Of a stretch of DNA of 64,000 nucleotides, positions 24,270 through 35,138 are shown in pieces. The notes under the pieces were generated by a model. The model did not search any database and was not told the origin of the DNA. It saw only the letters and a list, made by a program, of their open reading frames with translations. This stretch comes from Linanthus parryae. Its lineage: Eukaryota; Streptophyta; Magnoliopsida; Ericales; Polemoniaceae. The stretch spans positions 91,919,935 to 91,983,934 of the forward strand of contig JALGPY010000006.1 of the NCBI GenBank assembly GCA_023055425.1. The letters run 5' to 3'. The position numbers and the translations under genes are program-made. Position 1 is the stretch's first letter. Each line of letters starts with the position of its first letter.

Positions 24270-25180
24270 TTCAGGTGGCCTCGCAATTTTTTTTGCATTT
24301 TCTTGGCAGATGAGTCGTTAGCTCATCTTTTTTAATTACGAAAGGATAGCCAGAGCAGTTTGGGAGGCTCCTTCCCTTGGGGGGATCTTTGTCTCATACT
24401 TAGATTCATTGTCTATTAGTGAATTGGTGGGGCTTGCCAGGATCTTCTTCTCTGATCTGTTTCTTACGCACAATCATTCCTTCTTTCGTATGTTGGGAGT
24501 TGTGGAGGTCAAGAACCGTAGCGATTTGGTTATCAGTAACGTCTTGAGGTGGTTTAGGAACTTCTTCAGCTTTTCTCTCTATCTCAGGAGTTTGGTATGT
24601 TGGATCAGACTACAATGGCGATCAGTTGCATTTTCCTCTTCTTCGCCCTCCACTGAGGAAATGGTCTTGGATCAGATTGTATTATCCTGCGTATGGTCAG
24701 GTGGCATTTCATTTTTATGGCTATGTGCGCCTTGATCAGGGTGCTGGTGGTGGTGTGTTTAGAGACCATGAAGGTCACCTAATCACGGATTTCGCTTGTA
24801 GGTTTGGCCTGTTTTTGTCCTTGAAGGCGGAAGCACGTGCTTTACTGTCGAGTCTCACCTTAGCTTATACCTAGGGTATTTCAATTGATTTGGTACATGG
24901 TAATTCTATTTTGGTGGTCCAGGCGGTGTCGGATCAAGTATTGATTCCATTGCGGATTTATCCCTTAGTGCTGGATTTTCATGGCCTTATGTTTGGTGCT
25001 CGTATCAGGCATTCTCATAGACAGAGAAACATGGAGGCAAACGCTTTGGCGGCTTTTGACCATTCTTGCTCCTCTTTTGTTATTTTCAGCTTCGTGAGTG
25101 AGCTTCCTTCTCAGGTTAGGAGCCTGGACAGACATGATAGTATGAAACTTTTATTTTATCGTCCTCCACGAGGTTTTTTA
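24270..25180 (+). pseudogene. LINE-type zinc-finger and RNase H fragment
   Basis: A zf-RVT-like piece is readable at about 24285-24375 (FLADESLAHLFFNYERIARAVWEA). An RNase H domain of the plant RVT_3 type follows in two frames: GAGGGVFRDHEGHLITDFACRFG..LSLKAEARALL at 24740-24860, then IDLVHGNSILVVQAV and HRQRNMEANALAAFDHSC at 24887-25070. This order is typical of the C-terminus of plant LINE reverse transcriptases and related RNase H-like proteins. The TDG motif with the first catalytic aspartate is not recognisable and a stop separates the halves. No endonuclease or RT core is present, so it is a 3' fragment. Confidence 0.8.
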
Positions 25181-25230
25181 TTGATCGACAGTTGGTGTGG
25201 TTTTGTCCCCCACCGTTACTATGGGTGCAT

Positions 25231-25982
25231 AGTTTTAAAAATCGGACTGGACCGGCCTATTTGACTGGTTGAACTGGTGCTTGACCGGTCCGATTCGGTG
25301 TTCAGACCACTCAAGCATATGAATCAGTCATACCAGTCCAAAACCGGCCGGTTTTCGACTGAACCAACGAACCGGGCGGACTGAAAACCCGTCTATTTTC
25401 AAGAATTTCGAAAAATTATTCATGTTGTGGTTACGAATCTAACCCTGAAATAAAGGGGAACAACTAGAAGGTCGTTACAACTGAGATAAACGCCCATTTG
25501 ATAACCATTGCTACAAACTAAACTATAAATCAACTGTTAGATTATTTTTATTTTAAGAACCAGCTTTGAGACACTTTAGTTTTATTCAATCAAATGTATT
25601 AACAATACATATAATATCATTTTGTATCGGAAGTCCAAAACATTATAATTTTAAAACTCAAGTCTATGTAAAATTATATGTAAACATAAATTGCTCTTTG
25701 AATAATTCTAATTTTTAAATAACTGATGAATGTAAATATATTTTTATATCAAATTGTAAATTGAAATCATTAGACTTATATTTTTCTAAACGGTGATGTT
25801 AATGTTGGGTACTTTGATAAACTAGTTGGTCATATTTAAGTTTACAAGTTATATTTTAATTACGTTTAATAGATACTTATATAAAAATAAATTTATATAT
25901 TATTTATTAAACGTGCGATTGAACCGGTCCGATCATGAACCGGTGCCTCACCGGTTCAATGATCGCTCCGGTTTTTAAAACT
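25231..25982. mobile_element. Non-autonomous TIR DNA transposon (752 bp)
   Basis: Inverted termini AGTTTTAAAAATCGGA (25231-25246) and its near-complement TCCGGTTTTTAAAACT (25967-25982), 15 of 16 matching, followed inward by ACCGGTT-rich subterminal sequence on both sides and an AT-rich, non-coding middle. The flanks GGGTGCAT and GGTGTGTT might be a decayed 8-bp duplication, but I cannot confirm it. hAT-like or Mutator-like remains open. Confidence 0.75.
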
Positions 25983-27392
25983 GGTGTGTTGCCTGTTTTT
26001 TTTTTTTTTTTTCAAATAAGCTCCAACGTTATGCTTACCTCAATGTAGGACTGTAGGTTATGATTTCAAAAGACAAATTCGACAATGGATTAAGAAACTA
26101 AGAAATCACCATATCATTTCATCTTTCTCCAAATAAAAACATTCTGAGCAACAACCTCCGATTGAGTCAAAGTACGATAAATTAATACTTCTCGTTAATT
26201 CTTAGCAACCTAATGATAACCTCAGGTTGTGTCAAATTACTGGAAACTAACAAACCCCATTTCCCACCCATAGCGCCCTGACACAGGGCTAGGCGCAAAA
26301 TGCAAAGATATTAAAGAAGTTTCTATAAGTATTATTTAGTGTCTCCACCAAAACGGTGTGTCATTACATTAAGGAATTAGTGAAAAATTCAAAAAGAAAA
26401 GAGAATTGCATTTCATAACCCTCTATTATAAGCACTTGTATTTGAGCCCTCTATATGACTTCCTCACATTATTCTTTCACAGGACACCCGCCAAGCTGTG
26501 TCGCGGATGGTCTAATATGTGAGGTTATGAAAATGGAGGTGGTTAGGTATCGAAAGAAAGCGTCCAGTGTCATGTTGAGGTTGTTTTTACAACTGCAATT
26601 GAGAAGCTCAGGAGCTACTTTTATTTGGAAATCATGAACTACTTCTACATGTACTCCCTTGTATTCCATTTTTAGGAGTTCGATTGTAGAAAAGAGACTG
26701 AATCCTTATAAAATAAATGTAGTTGAGATTTGATTTGAAAAGAGACTAAATCCTAATAATACCTAAACATAGACTGCAAAAAACAAAGACAGTAACATTA
26801 GCCAGCATGTAGAGACTATATTCTCCTAGGGGACCAAAAAAAAAGATTCGATTGAACTACAAATACTTTTTTTTTAGGAACCACAAAGACTTTGACAATA
26901 GAGAATGACAACGCCAACTCTATTTTGTCCGGGGAACTTTTTCTCACGTGTCCAAATTCATTTCCCATTTCGATGAGATCAAATGTTAGACATGATTTTA
27001 AGTAAACGTCACATGAGTTGGATGTGCGTTTGGTTTGTTACCCCCAACAAGTTTACACAATGGTCACTTCAATGTCATTTAGGAAGAACTATAAATCATT
27101 TTTTCTACCGTCTCCTTTTAGTTTCATACCAGCCAACACCAGAAAATAAAGGGTTAATTTTGACGGAATTATTTACGAGAGTATGGGTTTGTTAATAATT
27201 TGAAAATCAAAAGTATCCATCTCAAAAAATAAAATAAAAAATGGGATAACTATCTCTATAATATGGACCTGTTTTTAAAAATTGGGGTGTCACGGTAGCG
27301 ATTCAGAACCTAGTTTTAGATGAACAATAACAAAATCCTTATTGTAGCACATCCATAACCTTATTTCTTGTTTTGAGAAAACTTTCTTTTTT

Positions 27393-27455
27393 TCTACGGG
27401 TTCGAACTCGGGACTCAGTGGCTTTAAACGCTCTACCACTGAGCTAGCATCCGTA
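27393..27455 (-). repeat. tRNA-derived SINE head
   Basis: On the - strand it reads TAGCTCAGTGGTAGAGCG (A box, 27429-27446) and, 30 nt on, GAGTTCGAACCC (B box, 27398-27409), then runs of A. The acceptor stem does not close, so it is a SINE with an internal Pol III promoter rather than a tRNA gene. The 3' extent is unclear. Confidence 0.7.
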
Positions 27456-27865
27456 TGCCCATAACCATATTTTTATAGTAGGGGTCAGATCTATTTTCAT
27501 CCCAAAAAAGAAATAACTAGAACCCTATATTAAAAAAATATTGTTCCAATTTGTAGTAATCTACACCAGTAATTTCTTCTACTAGACAGACAAAATAAAA
27601 GAGCGTATAAACACATAACTTCACTAAATTTAGCTTATCTTAATACCACCACTATAGCTTGACTATGATCACGGGCAATAGTTGTTGTGTGTGTGTGTTT
27701 TTTTTTTTTTTTTTTCACGATTTGTTTTTGTTGCTGTTGTTATGATCGTTGTTGTTGTTTTGGTTTTACATGCACTTTTTTTTTCACTGATAGTATATTA
27801 AAATGTATATGTATTATAAGATTTTTTTTTATACAATCTAAAAATCTCAACAATCTAATGAAAAT

Positions 27866-27900
27866 AAGGTAACAAGAGGCCCCGGGTTTGAACCCTAAAA
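27866..27900 (+). repeat. Possible third tRNA-like B-box fragment
   Basis: CCGGGTTTGAACCCT (27882-27896) resembles a B box, but no A box is found upstream. Confidence 0.3.
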
Positions 27901-28120
27901 AAGAGTCTAGCCAAACTTAAAATCTAAAAATATTTTTTATGTGCTAATAATGTGATTATTTTTCTTGGGAACAAGAATTTGAATTATAACTTTTTTTTAA
28001 TAGAATCTTAATTATAATTAAATCGCAATTGACAACACTTACAATATTTACCTTGAAGTTTCAAAATATAGCATTATTTTAATTTGTGCTAAATCTAACT
28101 AAAATGTTATGCTAATGCAG

Positions 28121-28215
28121 CTAGGGTGGTAGCTCAAGTGGTAGAGCGTTGAAAGCCCCTGCATGAGGTACTGAGTTCAAACCCGAATGACGACAAAACA
28201 ATTTCTAAAAAATGT
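28121..28215 (+). repeat. tRNA-derived SINE head
   Basis: A box TAGCTCAAGTGGTAGAGCG (28130-28148) and B box GAGTTCAAACCC (28173-28184), closely resembling the SINE head at 27393-27455 but on the opposite strand. The 3' part trails into AT-rich DNA. Confidence 0.7.
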
Positions 28216-28424
28216 GTTATGCTATTGGCCAAATTGATAATTCATACGTACCTAAGTGAAAAATGTGGTATTTAAGGTGGTCAATCCTGCACAGGTTTTC
28301 CTATTACCTTCATTTCTTTATCAGATTACAAATCTTGATGATGTATGCAGTTGACGAACCTTCCAAGCTTAAACTAAATTTTTAATGCAAGGGGAATTAT
28401 AAAATTTGTGAAACAAAAAAGGAA

Positions 28425-30012
28425 AGGTAAATGACAAAAACCTATCCTGACAATTGAAGAAATTACACTTTATTAACCTGACGTTTGAACAAAGAAACGT
28501 TGCTAACCTGTAAAGGAATATTCGTTGAACATTAACCAACATTCTTTTATGTCTGTTAGAAAAGTGGGCAATTGAACTTTTGCGGACCATATCGCCCCTA
28601 TGGGTGGTTGAACACCAATAACATCTACCACTTTAAATCCAAAACATCAATAGCATGAATAACACAAATAACAAGTTAATACATTTGTAAATGGGGGTTG
28701 CAATCAACTAATTATAGAAGGGGGATTGCAACCACCCAATTATGTTATAGTGGGGTATGGAATAAGCAATTTAGCCTAAAAGTAATTAAAACATAGAATG
28801 CAACAAACACGTATGATTTTTGTGTTGATGTTCTAAGTCTTCTTGGTGTTCATGGTTTAAGAAAATGAAGAACACTAAGAACACGACACTTATAATTTCA
28901 TGACACCAAAAAGCAACCCCCCCCCCAAATCGCCATCATCAACAACTCAATCGAACAAATTAATTATATTATTACACTAAACATAGACAGATTTGGTCTA
29001 TCTCAATCAATCCAAAAACCAAATTGCTACTAAAACAAAATTCAAAAACCAATATACTATTTCAAATACAAATCCGATTGTTGCTGAAATCTAATCGACA
29101 TACAATTCCAAACCCTTGTTAAACCCAGAACAATCGATTTTGAACCGTAGATTCGACATTTCCATTGTCAATTTTGCTTCTGACAAAACCCAGAACAATC
29201 AAAACCCTAATCAAACACCCCAACCCAGAACCAGCGACCCTCTTCTCCAATTTGATGACGATATAGGAAAATGGGTGTGTGACGTTTCTCTAGAACGACT
29301 TTTTCTATTGAAAGTTGACATTTTAAAGAAGAAGGGGGAGATGAAACGACCTCACAAGCTTCGTTTTGTGTTCGTCATTGCCGGCGTCATCGCGTCGTCT
29401 TCATCGTCGATGTCCTCGCCCCGCCGTCATCACTGGCGTCCTTGCGCTGTCGTGTTCTTCGTGCACCTCTTTTGTCGTAGTTCGTCGTGTTCTTCCTCGC
29501 TGACGTCTTCCCCAACCACTATCATTGCTTCCACCATCACAACCCCAATTTCTCATATCTCCCTATCCCTCAAATGGAACGAGGCACCGCCTCCAACAAT
29601 TTCTTCCCACATGAGTTAGATCCTCAGTGAATTTGCAGACCGCCGATAATTGAAGGCTTAGAGAGAGAGAGTTTGAATAACTGGTTGTGGTGGTGACATG
29701 AATTGATAACGTAGGGAACAGAAGGAGCAGTAAGGAGAAGCGACGATGGCGGTTATTTGCTTCTTGTTCCCAGGAAAGAGACAAAGAGGGGAAGAGAGGG
29801 GCAATTATATTTAGAAATGAGGTGAATGGAATTGAATGAGTAATATATAGGGTGTAATTTTATAACATTCAAAAGGTAAAATGGTCTTTCCGCACGTGCT
29901 GTTAGTTAACCGTTAGCTCCATCCACAGAAGGATGGAAATTGTTTTTGTTCAAACATCAGGGTAACAAGTGTAATTTGTCTAACTGTCAAGGTATATTTT
30001 TGTCTTTTACCC
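28425..30012. mobile_element. Mutator-like TIR element (1588 bp)
   Basis: Long imperfect terminal inverted repeats of about 70 bp: GGTAAATGACAAAAACC..CTGACAATTGAAGAAATTACAC on the left and the complement of the right end, GGTAAAAGACAAAAATA..TTGACAGTTAGACAAATTACAC. Flanks AAAAAGGAA (28416-28424) and AAAAAAGAA (30013-30021) match at 8 of 9 bases, the duplication size of Mutator elements. No MURA-type transposase is seen. The GC-richer interior (29100-29800) has a 167-codon open frame (29116-29619) with serine- and arginine-rich, low-complexity text that may be a captured or spurious ORF. Confidence 0.72.
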
Positions 30013-30021
30013 AAAAAAGAA

Positions 30022-31347
30022 TTAATAGATGGATATTTTTCTCCTCGAAGTTTCCAAGAACCAAGTTGGTTAATAAGCAACGTCTGCTTTTTATAAGGTC
30101 TGTGGGGTTGGTCTTACTTCATACTTTTCTTGGTTTATTTTTCCCAAAAGAACAAAATTTCATGATTATTAATTCATAGTTCAGACCAACTTTGACATAA
30201 GCAAGACTGTTTCGCATAAGCACAAATACCAACTGAACCCGTTGCTTTCAAGATCTGCATCTACATGTTACACTCTATCTTGACCAACCATGCGATAGTT
30301 ATAAAACTAGCTATACTCTACATCTTAATAAATAAATTATTATTTATTAAGATTTAGATCTTATAATGCAATGAAGTTTCAGTATTTAATCTCACAAAAA
30401 GTCGTGGACAATCTTTGAACCCTTTAACTTTTATTTGCGAACTCAACTTGATATGATGTGAATAATTAAGTTTAGAGTCTCACTCAAGAAGATCTGTGAA
30501 TTAACCTGAGTAGTCAAATAACTATAATCTACTTTTCAAACTGTTGAACTTCTTTTTCAACATAATAATTCAGAATATATATTGTAGATATCTAGGACCT
30601 CATGAGCCAGACTCATGTTGCGAGCGGGTCGGACCGGACCGGACTGGGCCGGGCTGGGTTTAGGCCGTGCCGAGGCAAGGTGGGGTGGGGGCGGGCTGTG
30701 CACAGAGGCAGGGCGGGTCAGGTCGTGTCCAGGTCGAAACACTCTGAATTTTAGCCCGTGCCATTCATTCTATAGTTATACATGGTACATTTGGTCCTGC
30801 AAGCCATAGCAGAGACTCCGGTGGGGAGGATACTATAACTTACATCTAAGTGTATACCATCATTTTATTTCTAAACCCATACCCCATTACATGCCTCTCA
30901 GATGGAGAGATGACACATAAACAGTAATTATTAGAAGTATCCTAATAGGAATTTATACCAGTGATACTGTAGTGGTTATGTTCGATAAGAAGGTTAACTC
31001 CAAGACTAACACACACAACCAACTACATCACTTATAAATCAATGATGGAGACCGCGGGGTCTATATGCACTAGACTCCCTCTCCCACTTAGTTGTTTGAA
31101 CAATTTAATACAAATTAAATTATTTATTGTCCATGATTAACATGCAACCATCCACAATAATCATACACATAGATATAATCAGGCACATAAGAATTCAACC
31201 ACACACAGCTCAGCTATTATGGTCGGAGCTTCTTTAGTTGCTCTAGCAAGATCCTTCTGACCCCCCCCCCCCCCCCGACACAGGGATCGACCTGTGGAAA
31301 TCTTGAAAATCGCCTAAAAACATTTTCTGAAAATCGCCATGCCGTCA
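30022..31347. other. Intergenic DNA with a GC-rich patch
   Basis: No gene recognised. A GC-rich block at 30612-30755 (GGGCCGGGC-type, with GGGCGGG repeats) stands out in the AT-rich surroundings. A C-run lies at 31260-31276. CACTAGACTCCCTCTCCCACTTAG at 31067-31090 resembles an antisense polypurine tract. Confidence 0.45.
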
Positions 31348-31352
31348 CTGTG

Positions 31353-32668
31353 TGAAAGTGTGAGTACGCAGATGTTTAATGCAGCTAAGATACTCTAGAG
31401 GGGGGGGGGGGGTTGAATAGAGTATGCCTAACTTTTTGTAAAACTTGTTAGGAAGATGCAAACTTGTGCAGACAATGCAGTTCAAGGCCTTGAAAACCAG
31501 TTCAAACCCTTGGAGAGGATGCAGACAGTATGAAGCAAATATGCATTTTTCAAGGCCTTGAAAACAAGTTCAAACCTTTGAAAAAGAGACTGTTTTGTGT
31601 GCTGCAAAAGCTTATAAAAATGAATGAACTGTAAATGCAAATGACAAGTGATTTATAGAGTTCAGTCCACTTGGACCTACGTATCTACCTCAGGGATTAG
31701 ATCCCTGCAGGATTTTCAACTCAATTCTTATTAATCAAAAGCTAAGCCCTATAACTCAAGCCTAGAGAGTTCCCTTACTCTGTTACAGCTTGTGGTTTTC
31801 CCTAACCTGTCTAGTACCTGCTCTAGCTAACTAATTAACTAAGAATTCTCTATTGTTCACTTTGAACAATCCTTGAGAATAGATGTAGAGAAAATACAGA
31901 AATGATCTACCAATACAGCTCAATACAGAAGTACACTTAAAGTAGAAAAACGGCAGTGAAAATGCAGTGAACTTATGTGGAATGGATTGAGAGTTTGATG
32001 TTCTTCTTTGGTGCTTTTTCAATCCAGAAACTTGTCACTTTCTTTTGCCCGTTGAGTCTCGTATTTTTTTGCTTCAAAGTGAGATCTATTTAAACTATTT
32101 GAAGCTCTGCAAATCTTCCCTGATTTTCAGCAACAACTTCCTATTTTGTAGGCAACAACTTTAACTCTCTTTAACAGCTTTCCTTATCGGATAGTTGATC
32201 ACAATCTTCATAGATATTGTTGTGATCTTGTCCATAAGCAATCTGAGAAGCTGTCATAAGTCTCTGATTGATCACAGGATCAAAATATCCAACTATTTCT
32301 AAATCTGCACAAATTCAGTTTAGGAAACAATCCTGCAAATATTGGAAACAAAATTTTCTGCAATATCAGGGTCAAACAGATGATATTCTATGATCAAAAC
32401 ATGTAATAATAATTTGTCTTTCATCATCTAATAACAGTGAATCAAACATATGAAAGATAGAAAGGGAATCAACTCATAGAGTTTGCAGAAAACTCCCCCT
32501 GAGAGTGTGCACAAAGATTAAGCAGTTTCAAGGCTTTGAATCCAGTTTGAAAGTCTGAAAACAGCTAAACTATTTTCAAGCCTCTCAGACTAATTCAAGG
32601 CTTTGAAAGATGATTCAAGGCCTTGAAATAGCTGAGCTATTCCAAGCCTTGATCAACCCGATCTTACA
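31353..32668 (-). repeat. 3' LTR of F2 full-length element
   Basis: 1316 bp. In coding orientation it starts TGTAAGATCGGG directly after the polypurine tract and ends ..CTCACACTTTCA. TTCAAGGCCTTGAA palindromes at 31483-31500, 31549-31563, 32596-32634. A G run at 31394-31411 lies in the conserved block CTCTAGA-Gn-TTGAATAGAGTATG. Confidence 0.93.
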
Positions 32669-32683
32669 ATCTCCCCCTTGATG
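32669..32683 (-). promoter_or_regulatory. Polypurine tract of F2 element
   Basis: On the - strand CATCAAGGGGGAGAT, immediately before the 3' LTR; primes plus-strand DNA synthesis. Confidence 0.85.
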
Positions 32684-32978
32684 AAAGACAAAATCAAATT
32701 CTGTTTGATCCTTAGTCTCTGCAAAATAAACTGATTAGTTCACAATTTATAACACAGTAATTTCAAAAAGATCCAACTTATTCATAATACCAACTAAAAC
32801 AGTTCAGTAAATAGCAAATAAAACAAGAAATAAAAACTACTAAAATCCTAGAATTTTCTCCCCCGTTTTGACTTTCATCAAAAAGATAGAAGATGTTGGA
32901 TCAAGTGTCTGGAAAATTTTGAAAACTTTAAAGAAAAACTTTGAAGAAGAGAGAATGGTGAAGAAAGAGTAGGCAAGA

Positions 32979-34682
32979 TTAAGGGGTTGGATCTTCATCT
33001 TCATCCTGATCTCCTTACTCTTTCTCATTGTCTTCTTCATCAGTCTTATCCTGCACTTCCTGTTCCTCTTCATTCCCACCAGCAAGAGTTGCTTCTTCAG
33101 TCTTGTCCTTTGCAGCAGCCTTTGGAGATTTCTTTTTCTTCTTAGGTAATCAGCAGATCATCTGAGTCAAGGCTATTGGCTTCATCTTCTTCCTGTGAGG
33201 CCTGTTTTGCTATCGGCTTTCCCTTATTTGAAACTGGAGTAACCTCTTCCTTGTCTGAATGCTCACTAGAAAAATCCTTGTCAGAGTCTCCTTTCTTTGT
33301 ACATTCAACATCCTCAGGAACATCAAGCAGAGTCATGCTTCTGAAGATGCTTTCCACCATGTACTTTACTTGCCCAATTTCACTTTCCAGTCCAAAAATA
33401 GTTGCTTTGAAATCCTTCATGTCCAACTCCAAACCATCAAGTCTCTGATTGTCTGTTGGCTGAGAAGTCTGACTTGAAGTGGGAGTCAAGGTCTTGGGAT
33501 TAGGAAACTTCTTTGCACCTATTTCTTCTTCAGTCAAGTATGAGTGAAGTTTCCACACATTTTTTTTTTGGTTTTTACCACTCCAATGTTCTCAAAGGCT
33601 TTCTCATTAAGTACTCCAAATCCAGATTTGACTGATTCCTCTCCAGTAGTTGGAATCTCAAAGTGTTCAAAGAACAAAGTGAGCAGGTTTGCATAGGGAA
33701 GAGGGTGAATCCTTTTACTGGTAACGCTAAAGAGCATGTGTTCAATCACTGGTTTTGGAAGATCAATCTCATAGCCATGCATAACCAGATACATGATGTG
33801 CATCATTCTCTCAGTCACCAATTCTCTAGAGTGCTCTCTGGGAAAGATACACCTAACCAGGATGGTATGAAGGACTTTGGCTTCAACATTCAACACTGAA
33901 TGTGTTAACTGTTTGGCTGTGGTTGAGATGTCTGGAAGAAAGAACTCATCTTTGGCTAGATTCAGGGTCTCTGGACTCCCTAGCACATTGGCAAACTCAG
34001 AGTGATCCATTTCAATTACTATTCCAGCAACTTTAGATTTGATCACCAAATTTGCAGATCTCTTAACTTGGGTCAAATTCTGGTAGAAGAGTCTGATGAG
34101 TCTAGGGTAGGCTATTCTTTAGGATTCAGCATACACCACAAAGAACTCTTCTTCAACATAGAGATGCACTTAAGTTTCATGTGTTCCACCACATGCTTAT
34201 TGACCATACTACAGAAACCAATAGATCTTGAAGCAAAACCCTCTAACCACTGACCTTTAGAGATGTTTGAGACAAATCAAGTCTCATATGGGGCTGAGTT
34301 CTTTGCTGAGGCTTGTGAATAGATCGGCAGTGCCTTCTCCAATTGACCTTCTGGTTGTGCTTCTGTCACCTTTCCTTTCCCTTTTTCTGCCTGAGTTGCT
34401 TTCTTCTTCAGCTTCTTTGAACTAGTAGGCTCTGTTTCTGGTTGCTTTTCTGAAACAACTTTTTGGTTTTTTTTTTTTCTTTTCTGAGGAGGATGTTGTA
34501 ACCTTCTTGACCTTCTTCTTGGGTGGAGGAAGATCTTGAACTGCCTATGCACTAGGAGTTCTGGAGCTAGAATATCCACTGACTTCTTGAACCTCATCCA
34601 CTGTTGCTTTTCTTTTCTTCTCTAAAACAGGTTTCGATCCTCCAACCATCTTGATTATGTCTGAGGCTCTCCTTGTGCTCAT
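32979..34682 (-). pseudogene. Extra ORF downstream of pol (env position) in F2 element
   Basis: Starts with MSTRRASDIIKMVGG at 34682. It has a basic, lysine-rich N-terminal part (KKRKAT.., KKKVKKV..), then a folded-looking domain best preserved at 33534-34076: LVIKSKVAGIVIEM..FANVLGSPETL, FPREHSRELVTERMMHIMYLVMHG, LPYANLLTLFFEHFEIP. From memory of the family, this resembles the domain annotated in plants as a putative plant transposon protein, often found in the post-pol ORF of SIRE-type copia elements. A glutamine/serine-rich stretch and a very acidic tail follow (33142-33558 and on to a stop near 32979). I see no signal peptide or convincing membrane anchor, so an envelope role is not supported. 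Several frame breaks (about 34550, 34280-34080, 33550). Confidence 0.75.
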
Positions 34683-34789
34683 TGGGGTTTGGGAGAAGAA
34701 TAGAGAGAGGTGGAATGATACGGAATGAAGGAGAAGAGAAGAAGATAAATACTGAAAGAGTTTGAGTTTCAAAAAGAAACTAGTATCTC

Positions 34790-35138
34790 TCTGACCTTCA
34801 AAAGATTTGAAATAATCAGAGGGATTTCAAATCTTTTATGCCGTTGGAAAATAAAATATACTAATACTATTTTTGGCTAAAACAATTTTTTTAAAAGGGT
34901 AGGGGATATATTAGGTAAATATCTACATAGATATCACCCAACACATAATGATCCAAGATTATTGACTATCAGTGTAGCAGACTTATTTTCAAGGCTTTGA
35001 AAAGGTTTTCAAGGTCTTGAAAAACTGTAACACTGCAACAAGTAAAAGCCAAAGCTTTGAACTGATTTTCAAGGCTTTGAAACTCAGTTCAAAGCTTTGA
35101 AAACATATAAAGCTTACCTTTCTTACCCGACGCTCTTT
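34790..35138. other. Spacer between pol and extra ORF of F2 element
   Basis: Non-coding 350 bp dense in palindromic motifs of the TTCAAGGCTTTGAA/TTCAAAGCTTTGAA type (four in 34985-35103). Confidence 0.7.

Larger units (their letters stand above)
25983..28424. other. AT-rich intergenic DNA without recognisable genes
   Basis: Only short open frames with no recognisable domain. It contains T-rich tracts (for example 25999-26012, 27698-27715) and three tRNA-like fragments listed separately. Confidence 0.5.

Noticed and set aside
24409..24735. 108-codon open frame as a separate gene
   Set aside because: It overlaps the frame-broken LINE-type zinc-finger/RNase H relic and is better explained as part of it.
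27393..27455. Functional tRNA gene
   Set aside because: A and B boxes are good, but the acceptor stem does not pair and no proper 3' end exists; SINE origin is more likely.
29116..29619. 167-codon open frame as a host gene
   Set aside because: Low-complexity serine/arginine text, no recognisable domain, and it lies inside a TIR-bounded Mutator-like element.
31260..31276. Long C run (also 23738-23753 and 56259-56270 G run) as a functional signal on its own
   Set aside because: Homopolymer runs may be slippage or sequencing artefacts; only the conserved flanks in the F2 LTR block were kept as a finding.
32979..34682. Calling the post-pol ORF an envelope gene
   Set aside because: Position suggests it, but no signal peptide, fusion-type or membrane segment is visible; kept as an extra ORF of unknown role.
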